Part shown: piece after piece, positions 27,320 to 35,960 of the stretch
Layout of the letters: every line of letters starts with the position of its first letter
How positions within the stretch are numbered: the stretch's first letter is position 1
Assembly (NCBI GenBank): GCA_902516465.1
Contig: CABXZD010000001.1
Location: 124,001-188,000, forward strand
From: an uncultured Pelagibacteraceae bacterium
Lineage (GTDB): Bacteria; Pseudomonadota; Alphaproteobacteria; Pelagibacterales; Pelagibacteraceae
Reading direction: 5' to 3'
Length of the DNA: 64,000 bases
Position numbers and translations under genes: made by a program
The notes under the pieces: generated by a model
Databases searched by the model: none
What the model saw: only the letters and a program-made list of their open reading frames with translations
Told to the model about the DNA's origin: nothing

Positions 27320-28777
27320 ATGACTGTTAAGATTAATTTTAAAAATAATACCTCTAAAAAAACCTCTACAAATCTTGTTTTATTTGTAAATGAAAATTTT
27401 AAAACAGATTCTCTGAAAAAGTATATTTCTAAGTTTGAGCTAAATTACATATCGGATATATTAAAGACAAGTGATTTAAACAAAAACTTATTTGTTTTTG
27501 AACTTAGTTCAAAAAAAAAAATTATCTTAGTTTCTGTAAAAAAAAATTTAAAAAATTCTGAAATAGAAAATTTAGGAGCTGAATTTTATGGGCGGATAAA
27601 TTATGGAAAAAATAATGAATACCTTATTAATTCAGATAGTATAATTGGTAGTTATGAAAATTTCATTGGTTTTTTTCTTCACGGACTTAAATTAAAATCT
27701 TATGAATTTAAAAAATACAAAACAAATAAAAAAACAAAAAATATTATCTTAAATGTAATTGGTAACAGGAATAAACTTTCGAAGAGTACTCAATTAAAAT
27801 TTACTGCATTAGAAAAGGGAACTTTTTATACCAGAGATCTGGTTTCTGAACCTGGAAACGTTCTTCATCCAGACGAATATGCGAAAAGATTAAATTCTTT
27901 AAAAAAAGTTGGTTTAAAAATAAATATATATGATGATAAAAAATTAAAGAAATTAGGCATGAACGCTTTACTTGGTGTAGGTCAAGGAAGTATAAGAGGT
28001 TCATACCTTGTAACTATAGAATGGAAGGGAGTTAAAAATAATTCAAAGCCTCTAGCTTTTGTCGGAAAAGGAGTTTGCTTTGATACTGGTGGCTATTCTC
28101 TCAAACCTGCTAAATTCATGGAAGATATGACATATGACATGGCTGGCTCAGCAACAGTTGTTGGTTTAATGAAAAGTCTTGCATTAAGAAAAGCAAAAAT
28201 AAATGCAGTAGGTGTTGTTGGACTTGTAGAAAATATGGTCAGTGGAAATGCTCAAAGACCAGGCGATATTGTTAAATCTTATAGTGGTAAAACAATTGAG
28301 ATTTTAAATACTGATGCAGAAGGAAGATTAGTTTTAGCAGATGCGCTTACTTTTACAGAAAAAAAATTTCAGCCTAAATTTATAGTTGACCTAGCAACTT
28401 TAACTGGTGCTATTATAGTCTCTCTTGGATCAGAGTATGCTGGACTTTTTTCTAACAATGATAAATTGTCTAAACAGTTAGTTGATGCTGGCCAAAAAGT
28501 AGATGAAAAATTATGGAGAATGCCACTGCATAAAAATTACGATAAATTAATAAATTCCAAAAATGCTGATATGCAAAATATTAACTATGTTGGGGGTGCT
28601 GGCTCAACGACTGCAGCACAATTTTTACAAAGATTTATTTTAAACAAAACACCCTGGGCTCATCTAGATATAGCTGGAATGGCTTTTTCAAAATATGGTG
28701 GTGCATTAAATTCTGGAGGCGCAACTGGTTACGGGGTGAGATTGTTAAATCAATTAATTGAGGATTATTATGAGTAA
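27320..28777 (+). CDS. pepA: Leucyl aminopeptidase (M17)
   Basis: A dizinc aminopeptidase that removes N-terminal residues from peptides in the cytoplasm. The 485-aa protein has a divergent N-domain and a well-kept catalytic domain: VGKGVCFDTGGYSLKP, and the M17 signature NTDAEGRLVLADAL at residues 330-343. Divergent from lptF, as in many proteobacteria. Its stop overlaps the ndk start by eight bases; the holC gene often found between them is not here. Confidence 0.93.
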   Translation: MTVKINFKNNTSKKTSTNLVLFVNENFKTDSLKKYISKFELNYISDILKTSDLNKNLFVFELSSKKKIILVSVKKNLKNSEIENLGAEFYGRINYGKNNEYLINSDSIIGSYENFIGFFLHGLKLKSYEFKKYKTNKKTKNIILNVIGNRNKLSKSTQLKFTALEKGTFYTRDLVSEPGNVLHPDEYAKRLNSLKKVGLKINIYDDKKLKKLGMNALLGVGQGSIRGSYLVTIEWKGVKNNSKPLAFVGKGVCFDTGGYSLKPAKFMEDMTYDMAGSATVVGLMKSLALRKAKINAVGVVGLVENMVSGNAQRPGDIVKSYSGKTIEILNTDAEGRLVLADALTFTEKKFQPKFIVDLATLTGAIIVSLGSEYAGLFSNNDKLSKQLVDAGQKVDEKLWRMPLHKNYDKLINSKNADMQNINYVGGAGSTTAAQFLQRFILNKTPWAHLDIAGMAFSKYGGALNSGGATGYGVRLLNQLIEDYYE

Positions 28778-29180
28778 TATAGAACAGACTTTATCAATAA
28801 TAAAACCTGACGCTGTAGAAAGAAATCTAGACAACGCTATCAAAGATATGTTTAAAAGTAATGGTTTCTTAATTGTGAAGGAAAAAAAAATTCAGATAGA
28901 AAAATACGAAGCAGAAAAATTTTATAAAGTTCATGAGACTAAGTCATTTTATAACGATCTATGCTCCTATCTTTCATCTGGCCCAATAGTAGCTATGGTT
29001 TTAGAAAAAGAAAATGCTGTATTAGATAATAGAGAGTTGATGGGTGCAACAAACCCTAAAGATGCATTAAAAGGAACAATTAGAGAAAGGTATGGAATTT
29101 CTATTGATAAAAATTCAGTGCATGGATCTGATAGTTTAAAAAATGCTGAAATTGAAATTAATTTTTTTTTTAAAGACTAA
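28770..29180 (+). CDS. ndk: Nucleoside diphosphate kinase
   Basis: Equalises nucleoside triphosphate pools through a phosphohistidine. The 136-aa protein starts MSNIEQTLSIIKPDAVERN and has the active-site NSVHGSDS with the catalytic His. I chose the ATG at 28770, which has a GAGGAT ribosome site eight bases upstream, over a TTG at 28758. The 3' end overlaps the convergent purN by 11 bases. Confidence 0.95.
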   Translation: MSNIEQTLSIIKPDAVERNLDNAIKDMFKSNGFLIVKEKKIQIEKYEAEKFYKVHETKSFYNDLCSYLSSGPIVAMVLEKENAVLDNRELMGATNPKDALKGTIRERYGISIDKNSVHGSDSLKNAEIEINFFFKD

Positions 29181-29751
29181 AGATTTTCATTATCGCTTTT
29201 GGATATAGCTTATGTTCCTCGATTAAGATTTTTTTAGCTAGAGTTTTACTAGTTTCATTTTTTTTGATCTTTACTCTTTTTTGAAGAATAATCTTACCAG
29301 AATCAAGTTTTGTATTTACAAAGTGAACAGTACAACCTGAATATTTTTCCTTTTTTTTTAAAACTCTTACATGGGTATTAAGACCCTTAAATTTTGGGAG
29401 AAGAGATGGGTGTATATTTAATATAGTCCCATTAAAATTTTTTATGAAAGATTTAGAGAGAATTTTCATAAAACCAGCCAAACAAATTAATTTTATTTTT
29501 CTCTTTTTTAATTCAAAAAGAATTTTTTTTTCAACTACCTTTTTCTCTTTAAAGTTAAATATTTTTTTTTTTGTATTAAAAATCTTACTATAATTTAAAC
29601 CTTTTGCTTTGGGATTATTTGAAATGATTATACTTATCGAAATAGGTGATTTCTTTAATACTGAGAATTTTAGAAGTGAATTTAGATTACTACCTTTTCC
29701 TGAAATAAAAACCGCTGTTTTTACTTTATTAGATCCAGTTGATTGAACCAT
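29170..29751 (-). CDS. purN: Phosphoribosylglycinamide formyltransferase
   Basis: Transfers a formyl group from 10-formyl-THF to GAR in purine synthesis. About 193 aa, with the phosphate loop SGKGSNLNSL, the catalytic NIHPSLLPKFKGLNTH and the DSGKIILQ segment with the catalytic Asp. I chose the ATG at 29751; the longest frame reaches 29790 but would overlap purM by 62 bases and add 13 residues without family support. It is coupled to purM by a 23-base overlap. Confidence 0.92.
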   Translation of the reverse strand: MVQSTGSNKVKTAVFISGKGSNLNSLLKFSVLKKSPISISIIISNNPKAKGLNYSKIFNTKKKIFNFKEKKVVEKKILFELKKRKIKLICLAGFMKILSKSFIKNFNGTILNIHPSLLPKFKGLNTHVRVLKKKEKYSGCTVHFVNTKLDSGKIILQKRVKIKKNETSKTLAKKILIEEHKLYPKAIMKIFSL

Positions 29752-30757
29752 CGAGCCTAATTTTATTTTTTCCTTTTGAAATTTTTCCAATGATATATGG
29801 TTTAAATTCTTTAGAGAAATATTTTTTAATTTTTTTAAGATTTTTTGGATTAATTATAAGACAAAATCCGACACCACAATTGAATGTTTTGAGCATTTCT
29901 TTATCTGAAATACCATTTTTTTTAAGCCACTTAAAAATTTTATTAGCTTTTATTTTTTCTAGATTTATTTTAGCAATTAAATTTTCAGGTATAATCCTTT
30001 TAAGATTATCTTTAATACCACCACCAGTTATATTTGCACATCCATTAATTAAATTTTTATCGATCAATTTAAGCACTTCTTTAACATAAATCTTAGTGGG
30101 TTTTAAAAGTTCAGTTTTTAAAAATTTATTTTTTTTAACATTTATTTTTTTTTTATTTAATAAATGTCTTACCAATGAGTAACCATTTGAATGTAGCCCA
30201 CTAGATGGAATAGCTAGAATTAAATCATTTTTTTTAATTTTTTTTTTACTTATAATTTTATTTTTACTCACTACTCCTACAGCAAAACCTGCTATATCAA
30301 ATTTTCCTTTTTCATAAGTCCCCGGCATTTCAGCTGTTTCACCACCAGCTAATTCACATCTTGATATTTTACAACCTTTTAAAATACCTTTCATTATTGA
30401 TTTAAGTTTGGTTAAATCAATTTTGTTGATGGAAATATAGTCTAAGAAAAGTAGAGGTTTTGCCCCTTGTACAATTAAATCGTTAACACTCATCGCAACT
30501 AAATCAATTCCGATTGTATCAAATTTATTTAATATATTTGCAATTTCAATTTTTGTTCCCACACCATCCGTACAAGCGACTATTTTGGGTTTTTTGATAT
30601 TATTTGGAATATTTGAAATCGATCCAAAACCACCGATATTATTAATCTTTTTTCTTGTTAGATTTTTTCTGGATGCTCTAGAAATAAAATTTACAAATTG
30701 ATCTGCAGCTTTAATATTCACTCCACTTTTTTTATAGGTAAATAAGTTTTTATTCAT
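29729..30757 (-). CDS. purM: Phosphoribosylformylglycinamidine cyclo-ligase
   Basis: Makes AIR from FGAM and ATP. The 342-aa protein has VACTDGVGTKIEIA, VNDLIVQGAKPLLFLDYI, and GGETAEMPGTY, all ATP-binding hallmarks of PurM. The Lys-rich C-terminal half is a compositional effect of the AT-rich genome. purM-purN is a standard pair. The start is only 11 bases from the start of the divergent DUF2066 gene. Confidence 0.95.
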   Translation of the reverse strand: MNKNLFTYKKSGVNIKAADQFVNFISRASRKNLTRKKINNIGGFGSISNIPNNIKKPKIVACTDGVGTKIEIANILNKFDTIGIDLVAMSVNDLIVQGAKPLLFLDYISINKIDLTKLKSIMKGILKGCKISRCELAGGETAEMPGTYEKGKFDIAGFAVGVVSKNKIISKKKIKKNDLILAIPSSGLHSNGYSLVRHLLNKKKINVKKNKFLKTELLKPTKIYVKEVLKLIDKNLINGCANITGGGIKDNLKRIIPENLIAKINLEKIKANKIFKWLKKNGISDKEMLKTFNCGVGFCLIINPKNLKKIKKYFSKEFKPYIIGKISKGKNKIRLDGSINWI

Positions 30758-30768
30758 TATTATATAGT

Positions 30769-31848
30769 ATGTTGAGTATATATAAAAGATTTCACCCTAA
30801 GATCTTATATATTTTTTTTGTAATCCTATCTCTAATAATATTTTTTTTTTCCACAAGTAAGTCTTATAGCAAAGGTTTTGATATTAATAATATTGAAATA
30901 TCTGAACCTTTTGAGATAAATTTTAACAAAAATCAAGTAATAGATGAAGGTTTTAAAAAAGCGTTTTCAGAATTAGTTTTATTAATATTAAACTCCTCAG
31001 ATCAAATTAAAGTAGAAAAAGTAAGATTAAGTGAAATTAAAGCTATGATTGAAACATTTTCAATCAAAGAGGAAAAGTTTGTAAATGAAACTTATTATTT
31101 AAATTTGGGAGTATCATTTAATAAAAAAAAGATCTTCAAATACTTAGAAGGTAAGAATATTTTTCCATCAATTCCTCTAAAAAAAAAAATTTTATTTATC
31201 CCTATAATTATCGATGAAAATGAGAAAGAACTACTCATTTTCTCTAATAATAAAATCTTCAGTGAGTGGAATAATGATAATTCCAGCTATCATTTGATAG
31301 AATATATTCTTCCAACCGAAGATCTTGAAGATTTAAGTTTATTAAAAAAAAAATATGATTTTATTGAGGACTATGATTTTAAAGAAATCACAAGTAAGTA
31401 TAACTTAAAAGACTCAATTGTTGCACTAATTTTTAAAAATGAAAGAGATGTCAGAATTTTATCTAAAATTAATATTAATGATGATATAATTCTAAAAAAC
31501 CAGTCGTTCACTAATATGGATCTTGAAAACTCGCTTAAGATAAAATCAATTACAAATGATTTAAAAATTATTTATGAAGATTATTGGAAAAAATTAAATC
31601 AAATTAATACATCTATAAAACTTCCTATTAATGTAAGAGTTAAAAGTTCTGATAATAAGAAAATTTTAAATTTTGAAAACATTTTATACAATGATGACTT
31701 AATATATGATTTTTCAATTATCAAATTTGATAAAGATTTCGTTTATTATCAAGTAATTTTTAATGGGACACCAAACAATTTTTTAAATTCTATGAACGAA
31801 AATGAGTTAAATTTTAATACCCAAAACGTAATTTGGACTCTTAAATGA
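30769..31848 (+). CDS. DUF2066-like exported protein
   Basis: A 359-aa protein with an N-terminal membrane anchor or signal (apolar residues about 13-29, then TSKSYSKG). The rest is soluble, acidic and rich in Ile/Asn/Lys. In alphaproteobacteria a DUF2066 gene sits between purM and hdaA, the exact position here, and a region resembling the DUF2066 core (NQVIDEGFKKAFSELVLLIL, then LSEIKAMIETFSI) starts after the signal. Function in the family is unknown. It overlaps hdaA by four bases, so it is co-translated with a replication regulator. The family call leans on synteny. Confidence 0.62.
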   Translation: MLSIYKRFHPKILYIFFVILSLIIFFFSTSKSYSKGFDINNIEISEPFEINFNKNQVIDEGFKKAFSELVLLILNSSDQIKVEKVRLSEIKAMIETFSIKEEKFVNETYYLNLGVSFNKKKIFKYLEGKNIFPSIPLKKKILFIPIIIDENEKELLIFSNNKIFSEWNNDNSSYHLIEYILPTEDLEDLSLLKKKYDFIEDYDFKEITSKYNLKDSIVALIFKNERDVRILSKININDDIILKNQSFTNMDLENSLKIKSITNDLKIIYEDYWKKLNQINTSIKLPINVRVKSSDNKKILNFENILYNDDLIYDFSIIKFDKDFVYYQVIFNGTPNNFLNSMNENELNFNTQNVIWTLK

Positions 31849-32507
31849 ATGACTTAAAACAACAAATAATTAAATTTGATTATGATAAAAACTTTAGTTA
31901 TGAGGATTTTTATATATCTAAATGCAATGAACACGTTTTAAGATACCTTGAAATGTGGCCTAAATGGGAAAAGAATTTTTTAAATATTATTGGGGAAAAG
32001 TTTTCTGGAAAGTCCCATATAATTAATATTTTTTTAAAAAAATTTAAAGGAATTAAATTAAATTCAGATTCTATTAATAACAAAGTTTTAAGAGAAATTA
32101 AAGTTTATCAAAATATTATTTTAGAAAATTTAAATGAAAATATTGACGAAAGACTGATTTACACTTTATTGGACTTAATTGAACAAGATAATAAATATTT
32201 AATAATTACTTCAATAAAACCTATTGTTGAAATGAACTTTAATTTAGATGATTTAAAATCAAGATCTAAAAATTTTATATTACAAAATATAGAAAAACCA
32301 GATGATGATTTGATTTTTGCTTTAATCTTAAAAAATTTGTCAGATCGTCAAATTTCTTTAGATAAAAAGATGATTAATTACATAATTAAGAGGATAGATC
32401 GATCTTATAGTAAAATTTTTGATTTTATATATAAGATCGATGAAATTAGTTTAAAAAAAAGGAAATCTATTAATTTTAAAATTATAAAAGATGTTTTGGA
32501 GGGATAA
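31845..32507 (+). CDS. hdaA: HdaA-type DnaA-related regulator
   Basis: A 220-aa AAA+ protein related to DnaA domain III. The start reads as a DnaA-like KNFSYEDFYISKCNEHVLRYL, and the nucleotide site is NIIGEKFSGKSHI at about residues 45-57. HdaA in Caulobacter promotes DnaA-ATP hydrolysis with the sliding clamp to prevent re-initiation. The sensor and arginine-finger segments are diverged but the length and position after DUF2066 fit. Its stop codon touches the TTG start of aspS. Confidence 0.75.
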   Translation: MNDLKQQIIKFDYDKNFSYEDFYISKCNEHVLRYLEMWPKWEKNFLNIIGEKFSGKSHIINIFLKKFKGIKLNSDSINNKVLREIKVYQNIILENLNENIDERLIYTLLDLIEQDNKYLIITSIKPIVEMNFNLDDLKSRSKNFILQNIEKPDDDLIFALILKNLSDRQISLDKKMINYIIKRIDRSYSKIFDFIYKIDEISLKKRKSINFKIIKDVLEG

Positions 32508-34292
32508 TTGAATAAATATAGAAGTCATAATTGCAATGAATTAAGAAAAAAAGATATAGATTTAAAAGTATCTCTTTCTGGATGGGTTAATAAAAAACGT
32601 GACCATGGAAATCTTCTATTTATAGATCTTAGAGATAATTATGGAATAACTCAGTGCATAATAGATAAAGAAAACACAAATTTTTCACTTTTAGAAAAAA
32701 TTCAATTAGAAACAGTTATTAAAGTAACAGGAAGAGTTGTTGATAGATCAGATGAAACAGTAAATAGAGAGATTGAGACTGGAGAAATAGAAATTTCAAT
32801 AGAAAATTTTGAAGTCTTGGGATCTTGTATAGAATTACCAATGCCAATTTTTAGTGATCAAGAATATTCTGAGGAAATCAGACTCAAATATAGATTTTTA
32901 GATTTAAGGAGAAAAAAAATTCATGAAAATATAATTTTAAGATCAAAAGTAATTTCATTTATAAGACATGAAATGAATAATTTGGGATTTTTAGAATTTC
33001 AGACACCTATATTAACTTCCTCAAGCCCAGAGGGTGCAAGAGATTTCTTAGTGCCAAGTAGATTAAATCCTGGAAAATTTTATGCTCTTCCTCAAGCTCC
33101 TCAACAATTTAAACAATTAATTATGGTCTCTGGGTTTGATAAATATTTTCAGATTGCTCCATGTTTTAGAGATGAGGACGCTAGAGCAGACAGAAGCCCA
33201 GGTGAATTTTATCAATTAGACATGGAGATGTCATTCGTAGAACAAGAGGATGTTTTTGAAATAGTTGAGAAATTACTATTAAAGACGTTTAAAAAATTTT
33301 CTAAAAAAAGACTAATGTTTGATAGATTTCCTAGAATACCTTACTCAGAGTCATTATTAAAATACGGCAATGATAAACCTGATTTGAGAAATCCCTTAAT
33401 AATTCAGGATATCACTGAAATTTTTACTAGAGAAGATGTTTCTTTTGAAATATTTAAAAAACTTGTAAAATCTGGCTCAAAGGTACGTTGTATTGTAACT
33501 AAAAATACAAAAAATAAACCAAGAAGTTTTTTCGATAATATAGATAAATGGGCAAAAGAGCAGGGCGCATCAGGGCTAGCTTACTTTACTATTGAAAAAG
33601 ATAAACAACTTTCCGGTAAAGGACCAATTGGTAAATTTTTTTCACATCAATCTTTAGAGGCATTGATAGATCTGACACAAGCAAAAATAGGAGATAGTAT
33701 ATTTTTAGCATGCGCCAAAGAGAGAGAATTAGAAAGAATCACCTCTCTAGCAAGAGATAAAATAGCTAAAGATTTGGATTTAATTGACGAAAATGCTTTT
33801 GCTTTTTGCTGGGTAGTAGATTATCCAATGTTTAAAAAAGATGAAGAAACACAAATTATAGAATTTAGTCACAATCCTTTTTCCATGCCCCAAGGAAATC
33901 CGGATAAGATTGATTTTAATAAACCATTAGATATTCTTGCTTATCAATATGATATAGTTTGTAATGGTATCGAACTCTCATCAGGTGCAATTAGAAATCA
34001 TGTACCAGAATTAATGTATAAACTTTTTTCAATTGCTGGTTATGACAAAAAACAAGTAGATGAAAAATTTAGTGGGATGATTAATGCGCTGAGTTACGGA
34101 GCACCTCCTCATGGTGGAATTGCTCCTGGAATTGATAGAATTGTGATGCTTTTAGCCGATGAGAAAAATATAAGGGAAGTAACAATGTTTCCAATGAATC
34201 AAAATGCTCAAGATTTAATGATGAATGCTCCTTCTAAAATTGATGAGAGACAACTAAAGGAATTAAATCTTATCTTGAAATCAAAAAAATAG
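32508..34292 (+). CDS. aspS: Aspartyl-tRNA synthetase (probably non-discriminating)
   Basis: Charges tRNA with aspartate. The 594-aa bacterial-type enzyme has an anticodon-binding OB fold, the class II motif 2 PCFRDEDARADRSPGEF, a GAD insertion (about residues 285-420) and motif 3 GIAPGIDRIVML. The start is TTG, supported by a GGAGGGA ribosome site and by homologues beginning MHxYRTH. His33 in the KKRDHGNL segment matches the residue seen in non-discriminating enzymes that also charge tRNA-Asn, where E. coli has Leu; this would need GatCAB elsewhere in the genome. Confidence 0.94.
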   Translation: MNKYRSHNCNELRKKDIDLKVSLSGWVNKKRDHGNLLFIDLRDNYGITQCIIDKENTNFSLLEKIQLETVIKVTGRVVDRSDETVNREIETGEIEISIENFEVLGSCIELPMPIFSDQEYSEEIRLKYRFLDLRRKKIHENIILRSKVISFIRHEMNNLGFLEFQTPILTSSSPEGARDFLVPSRLNPGKFYALPQAPQQFKQLIMVSGFDKYFQIAPCFRDEDARADRSPGEFYQLDMEMSFVEQEDVFEIVEKLLLKTFKKFSKKRLMFDRFPRIPYSESLLKYGNDKPDLRNPLIIQDITEIFTREDVSFEIFKKLVKSGSKVRCIVTKNTKNKPRSFFDNIDKWAKEQGASGLAYFTIEKDKQLSGKGPIGKFFSHQSLEALIDLTQAKIGDSIFLACAKERELERITSLARDKIAKDLDLIDENAFAFCWVVDYPMFKKDEETQIIEFSHNPFSMPQGNPDKIDFNKPLDILAYQYDIVCNGIELSSGAIRNHVPELMYKLFSIAGYDKKQVDEKFSGMINALSYGAPPHGGIAPGIDRIVMLLADEKNIREVTMFPMNQNAQDLMMNAPSKIDERQLKELNLILKSKK

Positions 34293-34293
34293 T

Positions 34294-35115
34294 TTATTTT
34301 TTTCCTTTAAGACTAATTTTAACATCTGAAAGATCTACAAGATTTTTTTTGTAATTATTTCTAACAAAACCCTTACTTGTAATATCCTTAACAATTTTAA
34401 GTAATTGATTCTGATCATCAGAATTTTGTTCATTTAAGCTAGATTTTTCTGTGTCACCTATAGAAGGAGTGTGAGCGAGATCTTCCCGATTTTGATACGA
34501 AATAGCAAGTTCTCTAAAAATATAGTCCAAAATAGATGACGCACTTAGAATTCTATCATTACCATATACTTTTCCAGAAGGTTCAAATTTTGTTCCTACA
34601 AAAGCACTAATGAATTCATCTAAAGGCACTCCATATTGTAGACCTAAAGAAACAGCAATTGCAAAATTATTCATTAACGCTTTTACTAATTCTCCTTCTT
34701 TGCTGGTGTCTATAAAAATCTCGCCAATTTTACCATCCTCATATTCTCCTGTATGTAAATAAACTTTATGATTTCCAATAGTTGCCTTTTGAATGTAGCC
34801 TTTTCTTCTATCTGGCATACTAAATCTTTTACTATTTTGATCTGAAGCGATATTTGTCTTAATTATATTTTCTATATTCGGTGCTGCCTGATCTTTACCT
34901 TCTAGAATATTATTAACACTTTTATTTTCAATAACTTTATTGTTTTTTGGATCAAGATTTTTTGTTTTTCTATTGTCAAGCTTAACATCTAATACCTCAA
35001 ACTTACCATCATCTCTTTTTTCCAGATTTTTTAATTCTGCTTCGTTTACCTCGTCTAGGTAATGATTTACCTTAAAAGTGCATGTGTAATAAGTTTCAAC
35101 TAGATATTTTGCCAT
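34294..35115 (-). CDS. Orphan TSCPD-domain protein, detached C-terminal module of NrdJ-type ribonucleotide reductase
   Basis: A 273-aa protein. Residues about 100-215 match the TSCPD domain found near the C-terminus of B12-dependent (class II, NrdJ) ribonucleotide reductase: [46 protein letters not shown], and [14 protein letters not shown]. No catalytic barrel is attached or adjacent. Residues 1-45 ([13 protein letters not shown]) form a separate conserved-looking head, then a low-complexity linker. The Cys-rich tail of NrdJ is missing. It may be the NrdJb half of a split enzyme (as in Pseudomonas aeruginosa) or a repurposed regulator. It lies convergent to aspS with one base between. Confidence 0.75.
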   Translation of the reverse strand: MAKYLVETYYTCTFKVNHYLDEVNEAELKNLEKRDDGKFEVLDVKLDNRKTKNLDPKNNKVIENKSVNNILEGKDQAAPNIENIIKTNIASDQNSKRFSMPDRRKGYIQKATIGNHKVYLHTGEYEDGKIGEIFIDTSKEGELVKALMNNFAIAVSLGLQYGVPLDEFISAFVGTKFEPSGKVYGNDRILSASSILDYIFRELAISYQNREDLAHTPSIGDTEKSSLNEQNSDDQNQLLKIVKDITSKGFVRNNYKKNLVDLSDVKISLKGKK

Positions 35116-35230
35116 TTAACTCCAATCTATAATTTTATTTGTAAAATGATTCTTTTTATTTATATACAAAATCAAATTTTAGTCTAATTTAAATTTTACA
35201 ATTTTGAATTGAAAAAACAAAAATATTTTT

Positions 35231-35596
35231 ATGTTGACACTTTTTAAAAAGTTATTCATCTGGTGGAATCAAGATACCTTTGGAACAAAATTGAAAACGA
35301 TTTTTTTTGGCAAATTCGTAGGAAAGGATTCTTTTGGAAATAAATATTATGAAAGTAGAAATGGTAAAAGATGGGTAATATATTCTGATGAAATAGATGC
35401 AACAAAAATACCTGTAGAATGGTATTCTTGGATACATTTTACTCCTAATAAAATTGAGAAGGAGCATAAATTTAATAAATATAATTGGCAAAAACCTCAT
35501 CAGCCAAATTTAACAGGCACTGAAAAATCTTATTATCCCAATAAAAATAAAAATGTACTTAAAAAGAAATATAAGTCTTGGAAAGATGAAAGTTAA
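35231..35596 (+). CDS. NDUFA12-family complex I accessory subunit
   Basis: A 121-aa protein matching the 17.2-kDa accessory subunit shared by alphaproteobacterial and mitochondrial NADH:ubiquinone oxidoreductase. Typical elements are an early aromatic WWNQDTFGTKL, FVGKDSFGNKYYES, GKRWVIYS and the PVEWYSWIH segment. It binds the peripheral arm of complex I on the cytoplasmic side. It overlaps the start of the DUF2155 gene by 11 bases, a pairing conserved in alphaproteobacteria. Confidence 0.88.
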   Translation: MLTLFKKLFIWWNQDTFGTKLKTIFFGKFVGKDSFGNKYYESRNGKRWVIYSDEIDATKIPVEWYSWIHFTPNKIEKEHKFNKYNWQKPHQPNLTGTEKSYYPNKNKNVLKKKYKSWKDES

Positions 35597-35960
35597 AATA
35601 ATTGTATTTTTAATAGTTTTTAACTTTTTTGCTTCTCATCAAATTAATTCTTCAGAAAACTTACAAGGAAATTTTACTGATATAAAAGTTTTGGATAAAA
35701 TTAGTTCAAAAAATTTATTAATCCAACTTAAAAACGGAGATGAAATTAGATATAAAGATTTATTAATAAAAAGTATGAAATGTACTAATTCACAGTTTGA
35801 CGATAATCCTGAAATCACTGCGTATATTCAAGTAAGAGATCTTGATAGTAAAAATAAAAATGATGTTTATGTTTTTAATGGATGGATGTTTTCATCGAGC
35901 CCATCTATAAAACCATTTGATCATCCAGTATATGATATTTGGCTAGTTGCTTGTTATTAA
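35586..35960 (+). CDS. DUF2155 family exported protein
   Basis: A 124-aa protein with a signal peptide (apolar residues 4-15, then ASHQINSS). The core DIKVLDKISSKN, MKCTNSQFDDNPEITAYIQV and VFNGWMFSSSPSI is typical of DUF2155, including a Cys pair position in an acid-amide context and a terminal Cys. The function of the family is unknown; it is usually next to NDUFA12. I chose the ATG at 35586 because upstream residues of the longer frame are unlike the family and the signal starts at this Met. It is convergent with accC, overlapping by four bases. Confidence 0.75.
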   Translation: MKVKIIVFLIVFNFFASHQINSSENLQGNFTDIKVLDKISSKNLLIQLKNGDEIRYKDLLIKSMKCTNSQFDDNPEITAYIQVRDLDSKNKNDVYVFNGWMFSSSPSIKPFDHPVYDIWLVACY

